64,000 nt of DNA, from positions 124,001 through 188,000 of the forward strand of contig NZ_JAAFGS010000001.1 of assembly GCF_011090185.1 (NCBI RefSeq). Direction: 5' to 3'. The notes below the pieces were generated by a model. It ran no database searches, was not told the DNA's origin, and saw only the letters and a list, made by a program, of their open reading frames with translations. The position numbers were made by a program, and so were the translations under genes. Source of the stretch: Saccharibacillus alkalitolerans. Its GTDB lineage: Bacteria > Bacillota > Bacilli > Paenibacillales > Paenibacillaceae. Of the stretch, positions 46,405 to 54,836 are shown piece by piece (positions within the stretch are counted from its first letter, which is position 1; each line of letters opens with the position of its first letter).

Positions 46405-46856
46405 TGCTTTTGAAGTTGTCGATTGGATGAGGGGAGTTCTCTCCCGGCGCAAGCTGCCGTCACGGACGGCCCGGGAACCTTCCACCCTCCCGGCGAGTCT
46501 GGGGGTGGAAGGTGGAGTGAGCGGCAGCGCGGCAGCGCGGCAGCATGGCTGCCGAGGTGTAAAGCCAAGCGGGGGTATGGCGGGGCAGAAAGCCGGCGGG
46601 ACAACCGTGTTATGAAGGGGCAAAGCGAAGCGGGGGTGGGACGGTGCAGTCGTGCTGCGCGAAGCGGACCCGATAGCGGCACCGCTGCCCCGGCAAGGCG
46701 GGTTCAGCGCGGCCCGAAAACGGATAGCTTCGTGTCTCCTATAAAGCGAACTTGCGGCGAACGGTATTCGACAGACGAATTTGATGGGTCAGGCTTTCTT
46801 GAAGATTGTTCGCTTTGTCTGTTCTGAAGCCCCGGCGTCCTTTAGTCCAAATGAAA
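46405..46856. other. GC-rich intergenic stretch, no supported gene
   Basis: About 450 bases with short G-rich direct repeats (for example gcggcagcgcggcagcgcgg near 46522 and two aagcgggggt copies near 46567 and 46627). Open frames exist but show no coding character or ribosome site. It may be decayed DNA. Confidence 0.5.
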
Positions 46857-47051
46857 AGCCAAAATAGATGCGCAGCCGCACTTATTTTGGCTTTTTTTGT
46901 GTTTTTGCAGAGATTAACTGCATATGAGCACTTAATTCTACTTTTTTCCGCCTTAAACCTCTGAATTTATTGAAATAACTGCTCCTACGCACTTATTTTG
47001 TCGTTAACTCGCTTTTTGGCGAAAATAACTGCTTCTATGCAGCTATTTTTT
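46857..47051. repeat. Array of four related imperfect palindromes
   Basis: Four dyads with about 50-60-base spacing at 46857-46892, 46912-46938, 46972-47000 and 47021-47051. Each has the form aaataactgc, six-base centre, gcacttatttt (variants allowed). The first also has longer arms (agccaaaata/tattttggct) and a T run and may act as terminator. The AT-rich array differs sharply from the GC-rich flanks. Confidence 0.65.
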
Positions 47052-47212
47052 AAACGCGACTTTTTTCGGCTAAATACGATTAGAATTTTGCGTCCGGCTT
47101 AAATATAAAATACCACTAATTTTATTGATTGTGATTTCCGACCGCTTCGGCTTCTGCCGAGCGGCTGTTTTATTTTTGAGAAGTTTCTTGCTCGCCGTTT
47201 TAAGTTTTACTT

Positions 47213-47316
47213 CGCCGCTGCCATTGGCCTTTGCGGTCGGCGAAGCCGCCGCCATTCGCTTTTGCGGTCGGCGAAGCCGCTGCCATCGGCTCTTGCGGCC
47301 GGCGAAGCCGCTGCCC
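47213..47316. repeat. 31-base tandem repeat, about 3.3 copies
   Basis: The unit ttgcggtcggcgaagccgct plus gccatcggctc recurs at 47231, 47262 and 47293 with few changes. A 31-base period is not a multiple of three, so a repeat within a protein is unlikely. Confidence 0.7.
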
Positions 47317-47366
47317 TCCCTCTAGGCGGCCCGGAAGGAGGGGCCGCCTGCCTCCCTACCGGGAGG

Positions 47367-47473
47367 GCGCAGGATTTTCAGGGCTGAGCGACTTTTGGCT
47401 TTCCTTCTACTCGCGGAATCGAACCGATTCCCGAGAGGAAAACAACCGGAGCGAAGCACTGAAAATCCTGCGC
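47367..47473. repeat. 107-base palindromic element
   Basis: Perfect 15-base ends gcgcaggattttcag (47367-47381) and ctgaaaatcctgcgc (47459-47473) enclose further imperfect complementarity and a central hairpin (cggaatcg/cgattcc near 47415-47432). It may be a small mobile palindromic repeat or an RNA hairpin. Confidence 0.6.
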
Positions 47474-47501
47474 GTATTTTCAGAAATGTTGTATGTAAAT
47501 C

Positions 47502-47529
47502 TTGACACAGAAAAAATATGCAGTATAAT
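47502..47529 (+). promoter_or_regulatory. Sigma-A promoter of the MarR-MFS operon
   Basis: TTGACA (47502-47507) and TATAAT (47524-47529) are 16 bases apart, both perfect hexamers. Confidence 0.8.
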
Positions 47530-47552
47530 TATTCGTACACGAAATATTTACA

Positions 47553-47567
47553 TGCGAACATTTCGCA
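47553..47567. promoter_or_regulatory. Palindrome TGCGAA-CAT-TTCGCA, likely MarR operator
   Basis: Perfect 6-base arms lie 23 bases after the -10, over the early transcript of the MarR gene. A second, shorter dyad (TTCGTACACGAA, 47532-47543) lies between. Self-repression by the MarR protein is expected. Confidence 0.55.
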
Positions 47568-47605
47568 GGAGAACGTTCAGGCGGTGAGAAAGGACAGCGA
47601 TACAC

Positions 47606-48064
47606 TTGAACACGAACAAAGAGATTGAACTGCATGAGATTGTCGACTCGTTCCGCGAAGTGAAACAGCTCTTTTTTCAACTGATGTCGGAAATGTCGTG
47701 CCGGTTCGGCGTAACGGGCATTCAGCTGATGACGTTGAAGGCGCTGCGCGATCGTCCCGAGATCGGGCTCGGCGAACTGGCGGAAAATATGCGGCTCGGA
47801 AGCAGTACCGTCAGCGGCGTAATAGACCGTCTGGTCAAAGCCGAGTTGGTCATACGCGAACGACCGGTTCATAACCGGCGCGCGCTCGTGTTGAAGCTTT
47901 CGCCGAAAGGCAAACAGGTGTTGGAAGAAGCGGATGACGCTTATCGCAGTTACTTGTCCGGTCTCAATGACCTGGACCCGGAAGAAGTGAAGGCGATGCT
48001 TCGGGCACACCGCAAAATTATCAAAAAACTAGAAGAAGTGAGAGATGAAAACCACCATGAGTAA
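47606..48064 (+). CDS. MarR family transcriptional regulator
   Basis: The start is TTG at 47606, preceded by GAAAGGA at 12 bases, giving 152 residues. Winged helix-turn-helix: FGVTGIQLMTLKALRD, LGELAENMRLGSSTVSGVID-RLVKAEL, then wing RPVHNRRALVLKLSPKG. MarR proteins repress efflux genes and let go when a toxic ligand or oxidant binds. It overlaps the MFS gene downstream and has palindromes at its promoter, the standard layout of a self-regulated drug-efflux operon. Confidence 0.93.
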   Translation: MNTNKEIELHEIVDSFREVKQLFFQLMSEMSCRFGVTGIQLMTLKALRDRPEIGLGELAENMRLGSSTVSGVIDRLVKAELVIRERPVHNRRALVLKLSPKGKQVLEEADDAYRSYLSGLNDLDPEEVKAMLRAHRKIIKKLEEVRDENHHE

Positions 48065-49571
48065 AACTGCCGTGCAAGACATTCAAACCCTCAAAAAAGG
48101 TCCGATTCTGGTCGCTCTGCTGATCGGCGCTTTCGTCGCCCTGCTGAACCAGACGCTGCTGAACGTGGCGCTGCCTACGATGGCCAAGGACCTCGGAGTC
48201 GAGACGACCGTCATTCAATGGCTGAGTACGGGCTTCATGCTCGTCAACGGCGTCATGGTACCGGTAACGGCTTACCTGATGGCCCGCTTTACCTCGAGAA
48301 ATCTGTTTATCACCGCAATGAGTTTATTTACGCTCGGTACCGTTCTTTGCGCATTCAGCGATACGTTCGGCATTCTGCTGGCAGGTCGCATGGTTCAAGC
48401 CGCGGGCGCCGGTATCTTGATGCCGCTGATGACGTTTACGATCCTGACCATTTTCCCGATCGAAAAGCGCGGTTCCGCCATGGGACTCGTCGGCGTGGCC
48501 ATGATCTTCGCTCCGGCGATCGGTCCTACGCTGTCCGGTTGGATGGTCGAACATTACGATTGGCATTACCTGTTCTATCTGATTCTGCCGTTCGGCGTTC
48601 TGTCGATCATTCTGGGCGTGCTGTTCATGCGCAACGTGACGGAAACGTCGCGGCCTAAGCTCGACGTGCTGGCCGTCATTTTGTCGACGATCGGGTTCGG
48701 CGGCATCCTGTACGGATTCAGCCAAGCGGGTTCCGAAGGTTGGGGCGCTGCCGAGGTCGTCTGGACGCTCACAATCGGTGCTTTGGCGCTGCTGTTGTTC
48801 GTCATCCGCGAATTGAGATCGGATATCCCGATTTTGGAAATGCGCGTGTTCAAATACGACGTCTTCTCGCTGACGACCGTCATTAACGTCATCGCGACGA
48901 TGGCTCTGTTCTCCGGCATGATTCTGCTTCCGCTGTATTTGCAGAGCGTCCGCGGCTTCACGCCGGTCGAATCCGGTCTGATGCTGCTGCCGGGCGCGAT
49001 CCTGATGGGCATCATGTCCCCGATTACCGGCTACATTTTCGACAAGATCGGCGCGCGCTGGCTGGCGGTCGCGGGGCTGGCCATCATGGTCGTCACGACT
49101 TACGAATTCAGCCAGTTGACCGTCACGACGACTTACGGTCATTTGATCGCCGTCTATACCATCCGCATGTTCGGCATGTCGCTGATGATGATGCCGATCC
49201 AGACGGCGGGGCTGAACCAACTGCCTGCACGCCTTAATGCGCACGGTACGGCGATGTCCAATACGCTGCGTACGATCGCCGGCGCGCTCGGCACGGCGCT
49301 GCTCGTGTCGATCATGTCGAACAAAGCGGCCGAAGTCGGCAAACAGCTTGTGGTCAGCATGGGCGTGAATCCGCAGGATGCCGCTCAAATGCAGGCCGTA
49401 ACGCTGCAGGCGACCGTCGAAGGCATCAACCACTCGTTCGTGGTCGCGACCTGGATGACCGCAGCGGCGTTCGTACTGGCTTTCTTTATCAAACGCGTCG
49501 TCGTCAAACGCGAAGCGCCTGCCCACAAAGTGCAGACGACCGCTTCCGAAAATGCGAACGCCAAAGCGTAA
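48045..49571 (+). CDS. MFS multidrug efflux transporter, DHA2 (EmrB/QacA) family
   Basis: 508 residues with about 14 transmembrane helices. Signatures: LLNQTLLNVALPTMAKDLGV (helix 1, DHA2 pattern), QWLSTGFMLVNGVMVPVTAY, motif A-like YLMARFTSRNLFI, and motif C-like VGVAMIFAPAIGPTLSGWMV. It exports drugs or detergents with protons. The start overlaps the MarR stop by 20 bases; a second in-frame ATG at 48057 is also possible. A strong terminator follows. Confidence 0.95.
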   Translation: MKTTMSKTAVQDIQTLKKGPILVALLIGAFVALLNQTLLNVALPTMAKDLGVETTVIQWLSTGFMLVNGVMVPVTAYLMARFTSRNLFITAMSLFTLGTVLCAFSDTFGILLAGRMVQAAGAGILMPLMTFTILTIFPIEKRGSAMGLVGVAMIFAPAIGPTLSGWMVEHYDWHYLFYLILPFGVLSIILGVLFMRNVTETSRPKLDVLAVILSTIGFGGILYGFSQAGSEGWGAAEVVWTLTIGALALLLFVIRELRSDIPILEMRVFKYDVFSLTTVINVIATMALFSGMILLPLYLQSVRGFTPVESGLMLLPGAILMGIMSPITGYIFDKIGARWLAVAGLAIMVVTTYEFSQLTVTTTYGHLIAVYTIRMFGMSLMMMPIQTAGLNQLPARLNAHGTAMSNTLRTIAGALGTALLVSIMSNKAAEVGKQLVVSMGVNPQDAAQMQAVTLQATVEGINHSFVVATWMTAAAFVLAFFIKRVVVKREAPAHKVQTTASENANAKA

Positions 49572-49650
49572 AAAGCAAAAAGAATCCGACCGAACGTTTC
49601 GGTCTTCCCTTCGCCGCTTCGGCAGACCGCAAGCCGAAGCGGCCATACGA

Positions 49651-49690
49651 AAAGCCCGTTCTCCGATTCCCGGAGAGCGGGCTTTTTTTT
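49651..49690. terminator. Bidirectional terminator after the MFS gene
   Basis: The perfect 15-base arms aaagcccgttctccg and cggagagcgggcttt (49651-49665, 49671-49685) are followed by T run to 49690. It also lies downstream of the leftward zinc-ribbon gene. Confidence 0.9.
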
Positions 49691-49741
49691 GCGTTCGTTC
49701 CCGAGCGGCGGCAGAGCCGCGGCTCCGGTAGGGAAGCCGCC

Positions 49742-50242
49742 TTACAGATCTTCCCGGTAGCGGGTTCCGTAACGCTCTTTCTCTTCCCGAACGGCGGCGC
49801 GCAGCAGATCTTTGACCTTTTCCGCTTCTTTGACGTCTTCGAGCCGTACCTCGGGAGCGGTCGGATCGCTGGAATGCACGAGGATCGTGCCGACGCCCAT
49901 CATGCGGTCCATGACCGTTTTTTCCAGCGAGATGTCTTTGACTCGGACCAGTTCGATTTCTTCCGTTTTCTTGCCGACCAGCCCGGTGGTGACGATCAAG
50001 CGCTGGCTGGTAATTTTGTAGCGCACGTTGTTCATCAGCAGGCCGGTCCTGATCTGGTCGCCCAGATCGGAAGGCCGGCCTTCCCACAGCGTTTTTTCGC
50101 TCCGCTCGTCCGGAAGTTCCGCTCGGGCCCTTTGGCGTTGGCCTTCGGAAGTTCCGGCTGCTGCATGCAGCGGTTTGCCGCATTTTCCGCAAAAATGGGC
50201 GTCGTCCGGGCAGGGCGCTCCGCAGTTCGTGCAATAGATCAT
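49742..50242 (-). CDS. Zinc-ribbon protein with bacterial PH domain
   Basis: The ATG at 50242 follows AGAGGA by 7 bases and gives 166 residues starting MIYCTNCGAPCPDDAHFCGK, a zinc ribbon with two CxxC pairs. After a charged linker, a bPH_2-type domain follows (LLMNNVRYKITSQRLIVTTG, VELVRVKDISLEKTVMDRMM-like, GVGTILVHSSDPTAPEVRLE). No membrane helix is present. Such proteins are common in Firmicutes with unknown role, perhaps membrane-lipid or protein binding. It is convergent to the MFS gene and divergent from prmA. Confidence 0.85.
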   Translation of the reverse strand: MIYCTNCGAPCPDDAHFCGKCGKPLHAAAGTSEGQRQRARAELPDERSEKTLWEGRPSDLGDQIRTGLLMNNVRYKITSQRLIVTTGLVGKKTEEIELVRVKDISLEKTVMDRMMGVGTILVHSSDPTAPEVRLEDVKEAEKVKDLLRAAVREEKERYGTRYREDL

Positions 50243-50277
50243 ACGCTCGTCCTCTTTTCTCGTCATCGTTAAGGGTT

Positions 50278-50306
50278 TTGTGCTGTCTCTTCGTCTATAG
50301 TACAAT
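50278..50306 (+). promoter_or_regulatory. Sigma-A promoter of prmA
   Basis: TTGTGC (50278-50283) and TACAAT (50301-50306) are 17 bases apart, 39 bases before the prmA ATG. In Bacillus prmA is read mainly from the dnaK operon; here the inserted genes make its own promoter necessary. Confidence 0.6.
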
Positions 50307-50345
50307 AGAACGAACGTAAAAGTTAAACATTGAGGAGCGATAACT

Positions 50346-51323
50346 ATGCTGTGGCACGAATTGACCATACATACGACCGAGGAAGCGGTGGAAGCCATTT
50401 CGAATTTTCTGCACGAAGCGGGAGCCGGCGGCGTTTCGATCGAGGAATCGGGCAATTTGAACAAAAAAAGGGAGCGTCCGTACGGCGAATGGTTCGACCA
50501 GCCGCTGAACGACATTCCCGAAGGCCGCGCCGAGATCAAAGGTTACTTCTCCGAAGAAATCGACATCGAAGCGGTAATGGAAGAAGTGAAAGCCCGCACG
50601 GCGGAGCTCGCGACCTTCGATATCGATACCGGCAGCCCGACTTTCGAGAAAAGGCTGGTGGACGAAGAAGAATGGGCGACGGCCTGGAAGGCTTACTATA
50701 AGCCGCTCAAAGTGTCCGATACGCTCACCATCAAGCCGGTATGGGAACAATACGAAGCGGCCGAAGGCGAACGCATCATCGAGCTCGATCCGGGCATGGC
50801 GTTCGGCACCGGCACCCATCCGACGACGGCGCTGTGCCTGCGGGCGCTGGAAAGCATCGTCAAGGGCGGAGAGGACGTCGTCGACGTGGGCACCGGTTCC
50901 GGCATCCTGTCGATCGGCGCGATCAAGCTGGGCGCGAAAAGGGCTCTGGCTCTGGACCTCGACCCGGTAGCCGTGACGAGCGCGCGGGAAAACGTGGCGC
51001 TGAACGGGCTGTCGGAGGTGATCACCGTGCGCGAAAGCGATCTGCTGTCGGTGCTGACGCCGGGCGGACACGGGGCTTCGAACGACATCGGCGTGGAACT
51101 TCCGGTTCAGATCGTCGTCGCCAACATTCTCGCCGAGATCATCCTGCTGTTCACCGACGACGTGGTCAAAGCGCTGCGTCCGGGCGGACTGTATCTGGCT
51201 TCCGGCATTTACAAAGACAAGGAGCAGGCCGTGCGCGACGGGCTCACCGCGGCCGGCCTGACCATTCGCGACGTGCATCGCGAGGAAGACTGGCTGGCTT
51301 TCATCGCGGAAAAGGTCGTGTAA
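50346..51323 (+). CDS. prmA: Ribosomal protein L11 methyltransferase
   Basis: 325 residues. The N-terminal L11-recognition domain (MLWHELTIHTTEEAVEAISN) is joined to a SAM methyltransferase with AFGTGTHPTTALCLRALESI, VDVGTGSGILSIGAIKLGAK and VVANILAEIILLF (NPPY-type site NILA). It trimethylates L11. GAGGAGCGATAACT precedes the ATG. The next gene starts immediately after its stop. Confidence 0.97.
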   Translation: MLWHELTIHTTEEAVEAISNFLHEAGAGGVSIEESGNLNKKRERPYGEWFDQPLNDIPEGRAEIKGYFSEEIDIEAVMEEVKARTAELATFDIDTGSPTFEKRLVDEEEWATAWKAYYKPLKVSDTLTIKPVWEQYEAAEGERIIELDPGMAFGTGTHPTTALCLRALESIVKGGEDVVDVGTGSGILSIGAIKLGAKRALALDLDPVAVTSARENVALNGLSEVITVRESDLLSVLTPGGHGASNDIGVELPVQIVVANILAEIILLFTDDVVKALRPGGLYLASGIYKDKEQAVRDGLTAAGLTIRDVHREEDWLAFIAEKVV

Positions 51324-51995
51324 ATGGAGAGATATCTCGCTTTTTCGTTCGAGGAGCTGCCCTTTGTTCTGCTAGTACTGATCATCGCTTTTACGGTGCA
51401 TGAATTCGCCCACGCTTACTCGGCTTACAAATTCGGCGATCCGACAGCCAAGCTGCTGGGGCGGGTTACGCTGAATCCGGCTCGCCACGTCGACTTCCTG
51501 GGCACCCTGCTGATCCTGCTCGCGGGCTTCGGCTGGGCGCGTCCGGTACCCGTCACCCGCGAGAATTTCAGCCGTCCGCGTCTGATGGGCATTATCGTCT
51601 CGGCGGTCGGTCCGCTGAGTAACCTGCTGATCGCGTTTATCGGAGCGGTCGTTTACGCGGGATTGCTGGTGAACGGCGTGCTGGATGTTGCCGCGACGTC
51701 GAGAGGATCGGAAGCTTTTAATATTTTCTTCGAAAAGCTGATTCAGTTGAACGTGCTGCTGTTCCTGTTCAACCTGGTTCCACTGCCGCCGCTCGACGGA
51801 TACCGGATCGTGGAAGACCTCGCTCCGCTTCGGATTCGCCGCAAGCTGCAGCAGTTCGAGCCGTATTCCATTTTCATTTTCCTGCTGCTGGTCTTTATCC
51901 CGGTGCTGAGAGACAATACGATCGGACGGCTCGGGATCTGGGTGTATGAGATTTCGCAGGCCATGTTCGATTTCGGCGTCGGCCTTTTCACTTAG
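51324..51995 (+). CDS. Site-2 protease family (M50) membrane metalloprotease
   Basis: 223 residues with about six helices. Zinc site HEFAHA in helix 1 (AFTVHEFAHAYSAYKFGD) and the second motif NLVPLPPLDGYRI (LDG). It is a short S2P without PDZ domain, like the YwhC group of the SpoIVFB/RseP superfamily. The ATG abuts the prmA stop codon, so the two are coupled. Substrate unknown; S2P enzymes cut within membranes, often anti-sigma factors. Confidence 0.9.
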   Translation: MERYLAFSFEELPFVLLVLIIAFTVHEFAHAYSAYKFGDPTAKLLGRVTLNPARHVDFLGTLLILLAGFGWARPVPVTRENFSRPRLMGIIVSAVGPLSNLLIAFIGAVVYAGLLVNGVLDVAATSRGSEAFNIFFEKLIQLNVLLFLFNLVPLPPLDGYRIVEDLAPLRIRRKLQQFEPYSIFIFLLLVFIPVLRDNTIGRLGIWVYEISQAMFDFGVGLFT

Positions 51996-52015
51996 CGGTC
52001 CCAAGCTCGAACATC

Positions 52016-52048
52016 AACCGGCTTTCCTTCGGGAAATGCCGGTTTTTC
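52016..52048 (+). terminator. Terminator after the site-2 protease gene
   Basis: The arms aaccggctttcc and ggaaatgccggtt (one bulge) around the loop ttcg are followed by TTTT. Confidence 0.7.
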
Positions 52049-52059
52049 GCCGTGTCCAC

Positions 52060-52088
52060 TGGTCAGCGGGAGACAAACCGTGTATGAT
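52060..52088 (+). promoter_or_regulatory. Probable promoter of rsmE-mtaB
   Basis: TGGTCA (52060-52065) and TATGAT (52083-52088) are 17 bases apart, 37 bases before the rsmE ATG and directly after a terminator. Confidence 0.5.
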
Positions 52089-52125
52089 GGAATTTGGTCA
52101 AAAACGGAAGAGAAGTGGATGAGCG

Positions 52126-52887
52126 ATGCAGAGATATTTTGTGGAAAAAGAGCAGTTCGAAGAAAACAAAGTCCGCATCCTCGGCGAGGATGCGCGTCAT
52201 ATCGGCAGAGTCATGCGCGGAAGAGCCGGCGACAAAGTCATCGTCTGCGACGGGGAGGGCCGGGTCGCGCTGGTCGAACTGGAGTCGGTCGAACAGGGCG
52301 AGGTTACGGCTTCCGTAGTCGAGGAGATGGCGGAGCGGAGCGAGGCCCGTTTTCGCGTGGATATCGCCCAGAGTCTGCCCAAAGGCGACAAGCTGGAGAC
52401 GGTCATCCAAAAATGCACGGAGATCGGCGCGCATGCTTTCGTGCCTTTCCTGTCGGAGCGGACGGTCGTTCAGTACGACGCGAAGAAGGAAGAGAAGCGC
52501 CTGCAGCGCTGGAGCAAGATCGCGAAGGAAGCGGCGGAGCAGAGCCATCGCAGCCGCATTCCGGAAGTGCGCCAGCCGCTGACGTACAAGCAGCTGCTGA
52601 AGACGTTCGCGGATTACGATCTTGTGCTGTTTTGCTATGAAAAAGAAGACGGACTGCAGCTTAGGGACGCCGTTCGCCCGTTTGCGGAAGAGCGGCCGGA
52701 AGGGGAAGCGAAGGTGCTTCTCGTCGTCGGGCCGGAAGGCGGATTCACCGAGCGCGAAGCGGAAGAAGCGGAAGTTTCCGGCGCCAAGATCACCGGCCTG
52801 GGAAGACGCATCCTGAGAGCGGAGACGGCCGGCATGGCCGCTCTGTCCTGCATCCTGTACGAGTCCGGAGAAATGGGAGGAATTTAA
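52126..52887 (+). CDS. rsmE: 16S rRNA (uracil(1498)-N3)-methyltransferase RsmE
   Basis: 253 residues. The N-terminal PUA-like part (MQRYFVEKEQFEENKVRILG, DARHIGRVMRGRAGD) is followed by a SPOUT knot domain with KLETVIQKCTEIGAHAFVPF, LLVVGPEGGFTEREAEEAEV and LGRRILRAETAGMAALSCIL. It methylates U1498 of 16S rRNA. mtaB follows after 2 bases, so they form one transcript, as in Bacillus (yqeU-yqeV). Confidence 0.97.
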   Translation: MQRYFVEKEQFEENKVRILGEDARHIGRVMRGRAGDKVIVCDGEGRVALVELESVEQGEVTASVVEEMAERSEARFRVDIAQSLPKGDKLETVIQKCTEIGAHAFVPFLSERTVVQYDAKKEEKRLQRWSKIAKEAAEQSHRSRIPEVRQPLTYKQLLKTFADYDLVLFCYEKEDGLQLRDAVRPFAEERPEGEAKVLLVVGPEGGFTEREAEEAEVSGAKITGLGRRILRAETAGMAALSCILYESGEMGGI

Positions 52888-52889
52888 CA

Positions 52890-54233
52890 ATGCCATCAGT
52901 CGCTTTTTATACGCTGGGCTGCAAAGTCAATTTCTACGATACGGAAGCCATCTGGCAGCTGTTCAAAAAAGAAGGTTACGAACAGGTTGAATTCGAACAG
53001 ACGGCGGACGTTTATCTGATCAACACCTGCACGGTAACGAATACCGGCGACAAGAAAAGCCGCCAGATCATTCGCCGCGCCGTACGCCGCAATCCGGACG
53101 CGATCGTCGCGGTGACGGGCTGCTACGCGCAGACGTCCGCGGCCGAAATTCTCGAAATTCCGGGCGTCGATCTCGTCATCGGCACGCAGGACCGCGAGAA
53201 GATCCTGCCGCTGGTGGACGAGATCCGCGCCAAGCGCGAACCGATCAACGCCGTGCGCAATATCATGAAGACGCGGACGTTCGAGGAACTCGACGTGCCG
53301 AGCTTTAACGGACATACCCGCGCGTTCTTGAAAATTCAGGAAGGCTGCAACAACTTCTGCACGTTCTGCATCATCCCGTGGTCGCGCGGACTGTCGCGCA
53401 GCCGCGAGCCGCAGAGCGTGCTGGCTCAGGCGCGCCAGCTGGTCGCGGCCGGCTATAAGGAGATCGTGCTGACGGGCATCCACACCGGCGGCTACGGCGA
53501 CGACATGGAAAACTACCGCCTGTCCGATCTGATGGAAGAGCTGGACAAAGTGGAAGGATTGGAGCGCATCCGCATCAGTTCGATCGAAGCGAGCCAGATC
53601 GACGACAAGATGCTGGACGTTCTGAACCGCTCCACGAAAATGTGCCGCCACTTCCATATTCCGCTGCAGGCGGGCGACGATTCCGTGCTGAAGAGAATGC
53701 GCCGCAAGTACACGACGGCGGAATTCGCCGAGAAAATCGCGCGCATCCGCCAGGCGATGCCGGACGTGGCGATCACGACCGACGTCATCGTCGGCTTCCC
53801 GGGCGAGACGGACGAGATGTACCGAAACGGGTATGAGTTCATGCAAAAAATCGGCTTTTCCGAAATGCACGTCTTCCCTTACTCGCAGCGTACCGGCACG
53901 CCGGCCGCGCGGATGGACGACCAGGTGGACGACGAAGTGAAAAATGCGCGCGTGCACGAACTGATCGAGCTGTCGGAGCGGATGCAGCTGGAATATGCGC
54001 AGAAGTTCCTCGGCCAGGTCGTGGACGTCATTCCGGAGAAAAACGAAAAAGGAACGTATCCGCAGGGCTTCGTGGGCGGACACAGCGACAACTATTTGAC
54101 GGTCGTGTTCGAAGGCTCGCAGGAGCTCCAGGGACAGCTGTGCCGGGTCAAAATCGTCGAAGCGGGCGCGAACGAATGCCGCGGCCAGCTGCTGCGCGTG
54201 CTGGACGAAGCGCGCGCGTCTTCGGTATCCTGA
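52890..54233 (+). CDS. mtaB: tRNA (N6-threonylcarbamoyladenosine-C2)-methylthiotransferase
   Basis: 447 residues. An N-terminal UPF0004 domain with the first cluster cysteines (TLGCKVNFYDTEAI, INTCTVTN, TGCYAQ) is followed by a radical SAM domain with CNNFCTFCIIPWSRG and RISSIEASQIDDKML. A C-terminal TRAM domain follows. It turns t6A37 of tRNA into ms2t6A. Translation is probably coupled to rsmE. A weak hairpin (ggggact 54294-54300, agtccct 54317-54323) follows. Confidence 0.96.
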   Translation: MPSVAFYTLGCKVNFYDTEAIWQLFKKEGYEQVEFEQTADVYLINTCTVTNTGDKKSRQIIRRAVRRNPDAIVAVTGCYAQTSAAEILEIPGVDLVIGTQDREKILPLVDEIRAKREPINAVRNIMKTRTFEELDVPSFNGHTRAFLKIQEGCNNFCTFCIIPWSRGLSRSREPQSVLAQARQLVAAGYKEIVLTGIHTGGYGDDMENYRLSDLMEELDKVEGLERIRISSIEASQIDDKMLDVLNRSTKMCRHFHIPLQAGDDSVLKRMRRKYTTAEFAEKIARIRQAMPDVAITTDVIVGFPGETDEMYRNGYEFMQKIGFSEMHVFPYSQRTGTPAARMDDQVDDEVKNARVHELIELSERMQLEYAQKFLGQVVDVIPEKNEKGTYPQGFVGGHSDNYLTVVFEGSQELQGQLCRVKIVEAGANECRGQLLRVLDEARASSVS

Positions 54234-54362
54234 AGCCCGGATTCGCCGGGACGCGGGCGGACGAAAGACGAACGGGCAGGATGCGGGCAGCAGGGGGACT
54301 TCGCCGTAAGATGCGGAGTCCCTTTGTTTGCGGATTCAAAGCACGGACAAGGGGAGAAGACG

Positions 54363-54794
54363 GTGAGCAGAACGGAAATATCGGCGGGCGGCGTCGTCTA
54401 CCGAAGAGATGGCGGGCGGCTGCACATCCAGCTGATCCAGGACCGCTACGGCAAAGTATCGCTGGCCAAAGGCAAGCGGGAGCCGGGCGAGACGCCGCGC
54501 GAAGCGGCGCTGCGCGAGATCCGCGAGGAGACCGGCATCGAAGGCCGGATCGTGCAGCTCGTGGACATTATCCGCTATCAATACGAGAACGAAAAATACG
54601 GGTTGGTGGACAAGGAAGTCCGGTATTATCTGGTCGAAGCGCTCGGCGGAGAACTTCGCGCCCAGCAGGAGGAAATCCGCGGCGTGGAATGGTTTTCTCC
54701 GGAAGAAGCGCTGATTCTGCATAAAAAATCGGGCTACGAAAATAACCATCCGATCTTGAGAACGGCGCTGGAAATGCTCGGTTTGAAGCTGTAG
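54363..54794 (+). CDS. Nudix hydrolase
   Basis: GTG at 54363 follows AGGGGAGA and gives 143 residues. The Nudix box is complete: GKREPGETPREAALREIREE followed by TGIEG, with the catalytic REIREE helix. It hydrolyses a nucleoside diphosphate linked to another moiety; substrate unknown. It lies between mtaB and an rRNA methyltransferase gene, 42 bases before the latter. Confidence 0.92.
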   Translation: MSRTEISAGGVVYRRDGGRLHIQLIQDRYGKVSLAKGKREPGETPREAALREIREETGIEGRIVQLVDIIRYQYENEKYGLVDKEVRYYLVEALGGELRAQQEEIRGVEWFSPEEALILHKKSGYENNHPILRTALEMLGLKL

Positions 54795-54836
54795 GCCCGC
54801 ACTCGGGCGCGGACGGCAATTTGAGGAGGAAGCAAC

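Noticed and set aside
46423-46827. Possible small gene in the GC-rich intergenic stretch after dnaJ
   Set aside because: No ribosome site, no coding bias and several alternative frames of equal quality; repeats explain the open frames.
47231-47320. CRISPR array at the 31-base repeats
   Set aside because: The copies are directly adjacent with no unique spacers and no cas genes are near.
48045-48064. Frameshift between MarR and MFS genes
   Set aside because: A 20-base overlap with intact domains on both sides is a normal coupled arrangement.
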